6,614 nucleotides of DNA, from contig CAVGRR010000083.1 in assembly GCA_963631655.1 (NCBI GenBank), positions 1 through 6,614 of the forward strand. The letters are read 5' to 3'. Origin of the DNA: Methanomethylophilus sp963631655 (GTDB lineage: Archaea > Thermoplasmatota > Thermoplasmata > Methanomassiliicoccales > Methanomethylophilaceae). Below, piece after piece: positions 1 through 5,532 of the stretch (position 1 is the first letter of the stretch; each line of letters starts with the position of its first letter). Below the pieces are notes generated by a model, which made no database searches, had not been told where the DNA came from, and worked only from the letters and a program-made list of their open reading frames with translations. Position numbers and translations under genes: made by a program.

Positions 1-54
1 TATAAATAAAGAAATTTTAATATTATATTTCAAAATAAGTTCTAAACTAATTAA

Positions 55-88
55 TTAATACAATCAATCTTTAATAATATTGTATTAA
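55..88. repeat. 10-bp AT-rich inverted repeat
   Basis: The arms TTAATACAAT (55-64) and ATTGTATTAA (79-88) are exact reverse complements around a 14-nt spacer. The arms are almost entirely A/T, so an RNA hairpin would be weak and chance occurrence in such sequence is plausible. It could be part of the 3' end of the minus-strand transcript or a protein site. I assign no function. Confidence 0.35.
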
Positions 89-102
89 CTACAATAAATT
101 AC

Positions 103-157
103 AAAAATATACTAGTATGAATCACCGACTCACTTCGTAAAAATCCGGAATTAAAAA
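103..157 (-). terminator. Oligo-T termination region after the WG-repeat gene
   Basis: On the minus strand three T5 tracts (complement of A5 at 153-157, 139-143 and 103-107) occur within about 100 nt after the stop codon at 200-202. Archaeal RNA polymerase can terminate at short oligo-T tracts without a strong hairpin, so this is a reasonable termination zone. No GC-rich stem is present. The exact end cannot be set from the sequence. Confidence 0.35.
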
Positions 158-199
158 TGCCGAATAAAGTGACATAAATAGGTTCAGACAGATGATCAA

Positions 200-2062
200 T
201 CAGATTTTCAGCATAGTTCCGTCGCGGGACCTGATGAAAAGGACATTGTCTTTCATCACCAAAGATTCGCCGTGACGGACGGGATCGCAGAGCTGATATG
301 CCTCTTTGAAGACTAACTTTCCGTCCACATCCGCGTAATGCCAACCCGCAGAATCCCTGACCGGAGAGATACCTTCGCCGAACTCCCGGCATTCTATGAA
401 CCACCTGTTGTGCAGGACGTCACCGAAATCGGTGATGAACGTGGCACCTTTGCCCTCTTCGTAGACCGGAGCGATCTGTTCACTGAAATCTCCTGCAAAA
501 GAGAACATACGGCTTGTAAGGAGATATCCGTCGTTCCTGCCGAAGAAGAATCTGCCGTTACGGTCGCAGACAGCCCTTGCAGTATCTGTTTCATCCCCGA
601 TCCATGCGATATCCTCGGCGGACTGCCAGTCCCAGGAAGTGCTGTTTTCGATGGCAGGAAGTTCCATCTCACGGTCCGAACTGGTTTTTTCGGTATCGAT
701 GGAGCAGGGACCATTCTCTTCCATCGGATATTCGATACCTGAATACACAGCGAAACAACGGTCCCCTTTCCTCATGAAAAGGATGCCGCCGCAGTAATCG
801 ATCCATTTGTCGCGAGGGAAAACACCTGTGATGTATGCGATAGCGGGGATCACATAAACATCGTGATTGATGCAGAAAGTGAGGGAATCCTCCTCTTCCA
901 GGAATTCCCTGATCATTTTGTACAGATTTGTGCGGATCTCCGAGTTCGGACGCCACCCGTAGAAACATTGTCCCATCAGATGATCGACACAGAGCACACT
1001 GGTGGAACGGCCCGTTCTTTCCTTCAGTTCGTCACCGGTGAAGAATGCTGTTCCCAAAGGACCTATCTCGGGACGGATCTCGATTTCCGAGGATGCGCCC
1101 ATGGCCCCGATGATGCAGTTTGCGGTCGTGACGCACCTCTGACTTGAACTGCAGCGGCCGTGCACTCTCCTGTCTTTGAATTCTGCAAGCTCCTTTCCGA
1201 TCCTTCTCGAGAAATCCTGTCCTCCGGAGGTGATGTCGGAATAGGTGATCGTGTTGCAGTTGCAGAGGAAATGGGTGAACCTCTCCGCATGTCTCGCAAA
1301 CACCACGCAGGAATCCCAGTCGCGGTCCTTGATATCCTCGACCCATGAGGGAAGAGGCAATGTCTTATCCGGATCGGTAAGTCTGAACAGTTTTCTGAAG
1401 GTCATGTCGGATGCGATGTAACCGAAATCATCGCCTTTTACTGCTGTGAACAGACCGTTGCGGCCTTCGTCGATGCGGTCGAGGTCTTCTGTAACACAGT
1501 TTCCTTTGATATCTATAAGGTGCCAGAGACCGTTCCTCATGACTGGGGCGAGACCGTGTTCGAAATTACGGCAGAGGTCGAAACGCTCAGTGTACAACGG
1601 ATTCCTAGACTTATCGATGTGGTAGCAACCGCTGTCATCGATCACGAATGCAGATCCGTCACGGAAATCGGAACAGTACCTGTAATTCTTTTCCCACGGG
1701 GTTCCGCTCATGTCGATATACGTCCATTTTGCGTTGCGATAGCGGACCGCACACAACCCCTCTTGGAAATCGGAGACCCATCCGAACCTGCGGGAATAGA
1801 GCTGTTTTCCCTCTGAATCGATGTGGAACATTCCCAATTCATCGCATACCGCGGCGATCCCGTCAACGAAAGGATACGCTTTAACGAATTTATCCTTGAA
1901 ACAGGGCTTTCCGTCGGTCCCGATGTAATAAGCTCCGGACCTGTCCCTCACGGCACCTTTGCCTTCAGAGAACGGAAAGACCTCCAGAAATGCCCTTCCG
2001 AACTGATCTACTGAAGAATCGATGTACTTCGTGCGGCGACGGTCGGTACCGAAATGGCCCAT
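200..2062 (-). CDS. WG-repeat protein with an internal histidine-phosphatase-like domain
   Basis: The product is 620 residues if it starts at ATG 2062; an in-frame GTG at 2077 would add five. Neither start has a Shine-Dalgarno sequence, but a TATA-like TTTATTATAT centred about 26 nt upstream of ATG 2062 favours a leaderless ATG. Numbering from the GTG, residues 33-224 hold about six WG-type repeats (pattern F-x-[ED]-G-x-A-x-V, then an aromatic-x-ID-x-x-G) with a regular 34-residue period. Residues about 526-622 hold three more with the same period. Between them, residues about 252-440 look like the histidine phosphatase superfamily: R262-H263-A-E-R266 near the domain start, SSxxRCxxTA with R314, and a distal H405-D406. 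The RHxxR and HD motifs resemble branch 2 (acid phosphatase/phytase), though the domain is short for that branch. All likely catalytic residues are present. No signal peptide or membrane segment is evident, so it is probably cytoplasmic. The substrate is unknown. It is separated from the upstream activase gene by a terminator, so it need not share the methanol role. Confidence 0.85.
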   Translation of the reverse strand: MGHFGTDRRRTKYIDSSVDQFGRAFLEVFPFSEGKGAVRDRSGAYYIGTDGKPCFKDKFVKAYPFVDGIAAVCDELGMFHIDSEGKQLYSRRFGWVSDFQEGLCAVRYRNAKWTYIDMSGTPWEKNYRYCSDFRDGSAFVIDDSGCYHIDKSRNPLYTERFDLCRNFEHGLAPVMRNGLWHLIDIKGNCVTEDLDRIDEGRNGLFTAVKGDDFGYIASDMTFRKLFRLTDPDKTLPLPSWVEDIKDRDWDSCVVFARHAERFTHFLCNCNTITYSDITSGGQDFSRRIGKELAEFKDRRVHGRCSSSQRCVTTANCIIGAMGASSEIEIRPEIGPLGTAFFTGDELKERTGRSTSVLCVDHLMGQCFYGWRPNSEIRTNLYKMIREFLEEEDSLTFCINHDVYVIPAIAYITGVFPRDKWIDYCGGILFMRKGDRCFAVYSGIEYPMEENGPCSIDTEKTSSDREMELPAIENSTSWDWQSAEDIAWIGDETDTARAVCDRNGRFFFGRNDGYLLTSRMFSFAGDFSEQIAPVYEEGKGATFITDFGDVLHNRWFIECREFGEGISPVRDSAGWHYADVDGKLVFKEAYQLCDPVRHGESLVMKDNVLFIRSRDGTMLKI

Positions 2063-2082
2063 GGCCGACTGATGCACATCAG

Positions 2083-2092
2083 ATATAATAAA
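2083..2092 (-). promoter_or_regulatory. TATA box for the WG-repeat/phosphatase gene
   Basis: The minus strand reads TTTATTATAT here, centred about 26 nt before the ATG at 2062. That is the usual TATA-to-start distance in archaea, so transcription would begin at or next to the A of the ATG and give a leaderless message. This element is also the T-rich tail of the terminator hairpin just upstream, so the two signals overlap. Confidence 0.5.
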
Positions 2093-2111
2093 TCGGGGGA
2101 GTGACCCCCGA
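2093..2111 (-). terminator. Hairpin terminator of the GTPase-activase operon
   Basis: The arms TCGGGGG (2093-2099) and CCCCCGA (2105-2111) pair perfectly over 7 bp, mostly G-C, around a 5-nt loop. On the minus strand the stem begins 6 nt after the activase stop codon (2118-2120) and is followed by TTTATTATAT. This is the strongest stem in the window and has the layout of an intrinsic terminator. It should end the operon before the WG-repeat gene. Confidence 0.65.
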
Positions 2112-2117
2112 AAAGTT

Positions 2118-3737
2118 TCACTGAACGAGTTTCAAAGTGTCGTACTTGTAGACCTTCTGAGGGCAGCTCATCTGACACCTGTAGCAGGCGGTACCGAGAC
2201 AGTTCTTGGTCTGTACCGTGAGCAGTTTGTCGTCAGAGATGGAAAGCGCGTGTTCGGGACATTCCTTCACACACTTTCCGCAGCCCGTGCATCCTTCCAT
2301 CCTGCCCACGAGCTGGGTTCCGATGTTGTGGATGATGGTAAGTCCCCTCTCTCCGAGGTCCTGGATATCCCTGGTGGCAACACGGTGGACGTTAGCGCGT
2401 CCGCGGGGCTTGGGGAGTTCCTGGATGCCTTCCATGGCATTGTTCTCGTTGTACTCGGCAAGGGACATTCCCTCGTCCCAGTAGGCGAGCTCCTGCATGT
2501 AGATCTGCGAGAAGATGGGGTCCTTGGCGAACATGATGTGGTTCGCGCGGATGCTGTCGGCGATGCCCTGGAGTTTGTCGAGGAGCGACGGGTCCCTGAG
2601 GATGTCCGTTGCCATTGACAGAGAAGTGTTACCGTACTGGTAGATCTCGGTGGAGGTGGGCGGAATGAGTCCGACGTCCCTTGCCTTCATCGCATCGACA
2701 TAGGTTCCGGATGCACCGCACATGTACATGACGTTCATGTCAGAGAATTTGATTCCTGCGTGTTCGAGGAGACAGAAGTGTCCGGCCCTCATGGCACCAA
2801 TGGCCTTGGCGGCCTCGCTGATATCATGGGAATCGATGGCGACGCCGTCCTGCATGTGCATCATTCCGTCGCTGGTGGTCAGTTTGCCCTTCTTCCAGAT
2901 GTGGTCGTACTGGGCGACCGCGACGGCGGCGATGACACCGGTACCGGTGATACCGGTGGCCTTTCCGTGCATTGCACCGGTGTCGGTCATCTTTTCGAGA
3001 TTGAAATCGATCTTGTCTCCGTTCTGAGGGGTGATGTTCTCATCAAGGACCTTGCAGACCCATCCGAAATCATATTCGAGGTCGGAGATCGCTCCGGGCC
3101 CTGCGAGCATACCGCATTTGATGGACTGTCCTTCCATGGCGGGACCTGCGGCGGCGGATCCGGTGTAGATGTCGTCGCCCACTTTGAGTGCCATCTCGGC
3201 GTTGGTTCCGTAGTCGGTGACCATACAGTTGCGGGTGTCCTCGAGGAAGCCCGATTTGTACATCATGGCCAACGCATCGGCACCGATCTCATGTCTGATC
3301 GACGGAGGTACGCAGAGCTGAGTGCCTTCGGGAACGTCAAGTCCGACCGCAACGGCATCGAACACTCCCGCATCTCTTTTCTGATCCACGATCCCTCTTT
3401 CTTTCTTCGCGTTCTCTCCTGCAAATGCCAGGTCGTCGACGGGGATGCCCTGGAAAAGAGAGAGCTGAATAGGGTTACCGCAGATGCTGACCCTCTCGAC
3501 CTTGTGAAGGTCGATACCCAAAGAATTGATCAATTTGTTCTCGGTGTCCATCAGGATGCGGTGAGCCGTCTCGGTCCCCATATTTATGCAGAATGTGAGG
3601 TGGTCCATCACGTTTGCACCCGGCAGGGGGTGGCATTCCGTGACGACGGTGGAAAGGATCTTGCCCGATTCGAGATCGACGGCGTGACCCCTGGACCCGC
3701 TTGTTCCGATGTCCAATGCGATTCCGTAAGATGTCAT
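2118..3737 (-). CDS. ramA: Corrinoid protein reductive activase, RamA family
   Basis: The product is 539 residues, close to the length of Methanosarcina RamA. RamA-type activases use ATP to drive reduction of the inactive Co(II) corrinoid on methyltransferase corrinoid proteins back to Co(I). The N-terminus has the ASKHA-fold phosphate loop DIGTSGS (9-15), followed by a second acidic/glycine motif DYGTNAEM (175-182) and GASG (341-344). The C-terminus has two [4Fe-4S] motifs: C483-x2-C486-x2-C489-x3-C493-P and C513-x4-C518-x2-C521-x3-C525-P. The start is supported by GAGG at 3746-3749, 8 nt before the ATG. It is the third gene of the minus-strand operon, 51 nt after the metal-rich protein, and is followed by a hairpin terminator. 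Characterised RamA serves methylamine systems. Lying opposite mtaCB, this copy probably activates MtaC, in the role of the methanol activation protein (MAP). The family call is firm; the methanol partner is inferred from position. Confidence 0.93.
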   Translation of the reverse strand: MTSYGIALDIGTSGSRGHAVDLESGKILSTVVTECHPLPGANVMDHLTFCINMGTETAHRILMDTENKLINSLGIDLHKVERVSICGNPIQLSLFQGIPVDDLAFAGENAKKERGIVDQKRDAGVFDAVAVGLDVPEGTQLCVPPSIRHEIGADALAMMYKSGFLEDTRNCMVTDYGTNAEMALKVGDDIYTGSAAAGPAMEGQSIKCGMLAGPGAISDLEYDFGWVCKVLDENITPQNGDKIDFNLEKMTDTGAMHGKATGITGTGVIAAVAVAQYDHIWKKGKLTTSDGMMHMQDGVAIDSHDISEAAKAIGAMRAGHFCLLEHAGIKFSDMNVMYMCGASGTYVDAMKARDVGLIPPTSTEIYQYGNTSLSMATDILRDPSLLDKLQGIADSIRANHIMFAKDPIFSQIYMQELAYWDEGMSLAEYNENNAMEGIQELPKPRGRANVHRVATRDIQDLGERGLTIIHNIGTQLVGRMEGCTGCGKCVKECPEHALSISDDKLLTVQTKNCLGTACYRCQMSCPQKVYKYDTLKLVQ

Positions 3738-3760
3738 ATTGTTTTCCTCGTAAACAATAT
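3736..3760 (-). promoter_or_regulatory. Hairpin enclosing the ramA ribosome-binding site
   Basis: On the minus strand the arms ATATTGTTT (3760-3752) and AAACAATAT (3744-3736) are perfect 9-bp complements around the 7-nt loop ACGAGGA. The loop carries the Shine-Dalgarno GAGGA, and the 3' arm includes the first two bases of the ATG at 3737-3735. In RNA the start codon would be partly paired and the ribosome site held in a small loop, which suggests translational control of the activase. The stem is mainly A-U and therefore of moderate stability. A DNA-binding palindrome is the alternative reading. Confidence 0.5.
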
Positions 3761-3788
3761 TTCATTTCTTTTTGAAAACATTATCTAT

Positions 3789-4595
3789 TTAATGTTTCCT
3801 TAATCTGGATAGAAATCCTTTCTTTGCGGGCTTTTCTTCCTTCTTCTCCTCGGAATGGCAGTGGCAGCAGCAGTGGTCGTCATCATCGTCATCGTCGTCA
3901 TCATCATCGTCGTGGTGGTGATGGTGCTCTTCGTGATCGTGGTGGTGCTCGTGCTCGTCATCATCGTGGTGGTGATGGTGGACGAAATGTCCGTTCTCGT
4001 CGATCATCGATGCGAAGTCGTGGTGGTGGCATTCGCAGTCGGGGTCGTCGCATTCGCCCTCTCCGTGCTCGTGGTGATGGTGGTGATGACACTCGCAGTT
4101 CGGATCGTCACATTCTTCCTCGTCGTGGTCGTGGTGATGGTGGCATTCGCAGTTCGGATCGTCGCATTCGCCTTCTCCGTGCTCGTGATTGTGGTGATGG
4201 TGGTGTTTCAGAGACTCTTTGTCAATGAAATAATCGATTCCGGAATCGTCGATGGCGTGGAGCATCTTGTGGGTGAGCTCATGCTCGTCGACATCAAGGA
4301 CAGCGCACATGAAGTCGAAGTTGACCTCGTCGGAGCGGGGGATGGTACCGTGGTGTTCGACACCGTTGTCCATGTCGATAAGGTTGAGGGTGATGCCTTC
4401 GCCCTTGTCGTTGATGACGGCGGCCTTGATGTGTCCGAGGAGACATCCGCTCTCGCCCTGAACGAATTTACCTACGGTGATGAGTGCGGCGTCGAGTTTG
4501 GCCTCTGCGTCGGCGTTGAAGTTGTAGAACTTTCCGCGGAAACCTGCTGCGCAGCCTCCCGCCTCCTTGATGGAGTTCTCTTCGTGTCCGCTCAT
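3789..4595 (-). CDS. His/Cys/Asp-rich putative metal-binding protein coupled to a CobW-type GTPase
   Basis: The product is 268 residues with two parts. Residues 1 to about 127 form an ordinary-looking soluble domain that I do not recognise; it has C15, C51, H55, H81-H82, C97 and a helix-like H105/H109/H113 series. Residues 131-268 are extraordinary: about 42 His and 13 Cys, with many Asp/Glu. Three copies of ECDDP[ND]CEC (143-151, 161-169, 181-189; a C-x4-C-x-C pattern) are separated by His clusters. They are followed by more His runs, a run of 12 Asp (229-240), HCCCHCH (241-247) and a short basic end. Such tails bind Zn, Ni or Co in HypB, UreE and some CobW proteins, so storage or delivery of a transition metal is a sound inference. 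The ATG (4595-4593) overlaps the GTPase stop codon in an ATGA and has no clear Shine-Dalgarno sequence, pointing to translational coupling and a shared function. The metal is unknown; zinc or cobalt would fit the methanol methyltransferase genes nearby. Confidence 0.85.
   Translation of the reverse strand: MSGHEENSIKEAGGCAAGFRGKFYNFNADAEAKLDAALITVGKFVQGESGCLLGHIKAAVINDKGEGITLNLIDMDNGVEHHGTIPRSDEVNFDFMCAVLDVDEHELTHKMLHAIDDSGIDYFIDKESLKHHHHHNHEHGEGECDDPNCECHHHHDHDEEECDDPNCECHHHHHHEHGEGECDDPDCECHHHDFASMIDENGHFVHHHHHDDDEHEHHHDHEEHHHHHDDDDDDDDDDDDHCCCHCHSEEKKEEKPAKKGFLSRLRKH
4029..4169 (-). repeat. Three in-gene copies encoding a Cys-rich metal-binding nonapeptide
   Basis: Copies at 4143-4169, 4089-4115 and 4029-4055 are 27 bases each, spaced 54 and 60 bases apart, and encode ECDDPNCEC twice and ECDDPDCEC once. 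They differ at synonymous positions (for example GAATGCGAC against GAATGTGAC), so they are not a fresh duplication, and selection appears to hold the protein motif. His codon clusters lie between them. The repeat is part of the coding sequence, not a mobile or CRISPR element. Confidence 0.85.
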
Positions 4596-5179
4596 TGTAT
4601 CAGCTCGTATGCCTTTTCGAGGTTGGTGCCTTCCTTGACGGAAACGGGGATCACAGGCTTATCGGGGAAGCGCTGATTGAGCCATGCTGTGGCCTCCTCG
4701 ATCTCTCCTTCCTTTGCCAAGTCACATTTATTAATAAGGATAAATTCGGAACCCTGCATCTGACGGGTGAAGAACTCCTCTTTCTTCTTGATGAGGTCCC
4801 TGAACCTCTGGATGTCGCAGATGCCGACGATGACGTCCTTGTCCTCGTCGATGCACGAGAACCTGACGAGCTGCTGGACCTTGTGGGGGAGTGCGAGTCC
4901 GGTGGGTTCGATGATTATCACATCGGGGTCGATGTCGTTCTTGATGTTCTTGAGGGCGCTCTGAAGGGTGCCGGAAAGGGAACAGCAGATGCAACCGGAC
5001 GGGAGTTCGATGGCATCGTATCCCTGTGCCTTGAGGGTGGCACCGTCGACTCCGATCTCTCCGGATTCGTTGACGACGATGGCGACCTTTGCTTTTCTTT
5101 CACTGAACATTGTTGCGAGTCTCATGAGGAGACTGGTCTTTCCGCTTCCGAGGAAGCCGCCTAGAATGTATACTTGCAT
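4592..5179 (-). CDS. Short CobW/COG0523-family (G3E) GTPase, putative metallochaperone
   Basis: The product is 195 residues from ATG 5179; an upstream in-frame ATG at 5197 would give 201. I choose 5179 because the family begins right before the first strand (MQVYILGGFLGSGKT) and a TATA-like box lies about 27 nt before it. Motifs in order: Walker A GGFLGSGKT (7-15); a switch-like VNESGEIGVDG (36-46); the COG0523 metal site GCICC (62-66, C63-x-C65-C66); EPTG (91-94), matching the E-x-x-G that names G3E proteins; and the guanine-specificity motif NKCD (150-153). Family members load metals into target enzymes at the cost of GTP. CobW proper acts in cobalamin synthesis and ZNG1 delivers zinc. The protein stops after the G domain: the usual C-terminal CobW_C domain and internal His stretch are missing, and the His/Cys-rich product of the overlapping next gene may supply that role in trans. 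It is first in the operon and divergent from mtaCB. The family is certain; metal and client are not. Confidence 0.9.
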   Translation of the reverse strand: MQVYILGGFLGSGKTSLLMRLATMFSERKAKVAIVVNESGEIGVDGATLKAQGYDAIELPSGCICCSLSGTLQSALKNIKNDIDPDVIIIEPTGLALPHKVQQLVRFSCIDEDKDVIVGICDIQRFRDLIKKKEEFFTRQMQGSEFILINKCDLAKEGEIEEATAWLNQRFPDKPVIPVSVKEGTNLEKAYELIQ

Positions 5180-5202
5180 AAACCACGTATCATTCATAAT
5201 GT

Positions 5203-5210
5203 AAAAATAT
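5203..5210 (-). promoter_or_regulatory. TATA box for the GTPase operon
   Basis: The minus strand reads ATATTTTT here, centred about 27 nt before ATG 5179, with no Shine-Dalgarno sequence between. That geometry predicts a leaderless mRNA starting at or next to 5179. It also supports that ATG over the one at 5197, which would lie upstream of the predicted transcript start. A second AT-rich option on the same strand is AATTTTTATT at 5250-5241. Confidence 0.4.
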
Positions 5211-5267
5211 GTTTCTGAACTCGGTCTGTTTGTTGTTCTTAATAAAAATTGCTGTTGATGGAAAACA

Positions 5268-5282
5268 CCTCATAAAATGAGG
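5268..5282. repeat. Small perfect hairpin in the divergent region
   Basis: The arms CCTCAT (5268-5273) and ATGAGG (5277-5282) pair perfectly with a 3-nt loop. No T-run follows directly on either strand, so it is a poor terminator. It could be a protein-binding palindrome upstream of the GTPase promoter. The function is unknown. Confidence 0.35.
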
Positions 5283-5383
5283 ATCCCGATTGAAAAAACC
5301 TCGAAAAAGGGACTTTTAAAGGAAATTCGGACAGACTAAAAAACAACCAATGAGAATATACGTCCAATCCAACTCTAAGGTTC

Positions 5384-5427
5384 AATTTATATACTTATGA
5401 AATTTTGTAGGTGCCCCTATATAAATT
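5384..5427. promoter_or_regulatory. Opposed consensus TATA boxes forming a 10-bp inverted repeat
   Basis: AATTTATATA on the plus strand (5384-5393) and its exact reverse complement TATATAAATT (5418-5427) are separated by 24 bp. Each contains TTTATATA, a textbook archaeal TATA box, one per strand and facing each other. The plus-strand box would start mtaCB transcription near 5415-5420, giving a leader of roughly 115 nt. The minus-strand box would start near 5393, with a leader of about 215 nt for the GTPase operon. Each predicted start falls on or next to the other box. Confidence 0.5.
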
Positions 5428-5501
5428 TATTGCAATAATTACCATTTTTTTGTCCGATAATCATCCAACTAATTAAATAGTGGTTCGATTTTCTCACCTT
5501 C

Positions 5502-5518
5502 ACTGAGTTTAACTCAGT
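5502..5518. promoter_or_regulatory. 17-bp palindrome just before the mtaC ribosome-binding site
   Basis: ACTGAGTT (5502-5509) and AACTCAGT (5511-5518) are exact reverse complements around a single central base, ending 2 nt before GGAGG. The one-base centre suits a dimeric DNA-binding protein; as RNA it would fold with a slightly opened loop next to the ribosome site. If transcription starts from the AT-rich box at 5471-5480, the palindrome lies at the transcription start, a typical operator position. Confidence 0.45.
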
Positions 5519-5520
5519 TT

Positions 5521-5525
5521 GGAGG
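5521..5525 (+). promoter_or_regulatory. Strong ribosome-binding site of mtaC
   Basis: GGAGG lies 7 nt before the ATG at 5533 and fixes the mtaC start. The wider context GAGGAAAACAA (5522-5532) is identical to that before ramA on the other strand. Confidence 0.85.
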
Positions 5526-5532
5526 AAAACAA

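Larger units (their letters stand above)
1..199. other. AT-rich non-coding left edge
   Basis: This stretch is strongly AT-rich and I find no gene in it. It lies downstream of the minus-strand WG-repeat/phosphatase gene that ends at 200. It contains a perfect 10-bp AT-only-flavoured inverted repeat (55-64 with 79-88), a weaker 6-bp pair TCACTT/AAGTGA (130-135 with 167-172), and three A5 tracts that read as T5 on the minus strand. It most likely holds the 3' end of the neighbouring transcript. Whatever gene lies further left is not visible. Confidence 0.6.
5180..5532. other. Divergent regulatory region between the GTPase operon and mtaCB
   Basis: This AT-rich stretch of about 350 bases has no credible coding sequence. 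It must hold promoters for both the minus-strand operon and mtaCB. From left to right it has: a TATA-like box close to the GTPase start (5203-5210); a small perfect hairpin CCTCAT-AAA-ATGAGG (5268-5282); a face-to-face pair of consensus TATA boxes (5384-5427); a T7 tract (5445-5451); a second AT-rich box AATTAAATAG (5471-5480); and a 17-bp palindrome (5502-5518) followed at once by the mtaC ribosome-binding site. Confidence 0.75.

Noticed and set aside
130..172. Inverted repeat TCACTT/AAGTGA as a terminator stem
   Set aside because: It has only 6 bp with a loop of about 31 nt and no T-run just after it. The T5 tracts nearby are a simpler termination signal.
1..199. Search for a tRNA, small RNA or att site at the AT-rich left edge
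   Set aside because: No cloverleaf, conserved T-loop or direct repeat is visible. Nothing in the window suggests an integrase or transposase.
2760..3803. A 347-codon plus-strand open frame opposite the activase
   Set aside because: The minus-strand frame has clear RamA motifs and a Shine-Dalgarno. The opposite frame has no recognisable domain and arises from codon bias.
4029..4169. Regularly spaced repeats suggestive of a CRISPR array
   Set aside because: The repeats are in frame, differ synonymously and have His-codon spacers. They encode a protein motif within an open reading frame.
3855..4676. A 273-codon plus-strand open frame rich in Val and Ile that looks like a membrane protein
   Set aside because: It is the antisense of His (CAC/CAT read as GTG/ATG) and Asp (GAC read as GTC) codons of the metal-rich protein. 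It crosses the gene boundary at 4595 and has no ribosome site of its own.
4595..5164. A 189-codon plus-strand open frame opposite the GTPase
   Set aside because: The GTPase on the minus strand has all G3E motifs; the opposite frame shows none of any family.
4592..5179. Reading the GTPase as HypB or UreG (nickel loading of hydrogenase or urease)
   Set aside because: The CxCC motif after the first half and the VNESGEIGVDG segment fit COG0523/CobW better, and no hydrogenase or urease gene is nearby.
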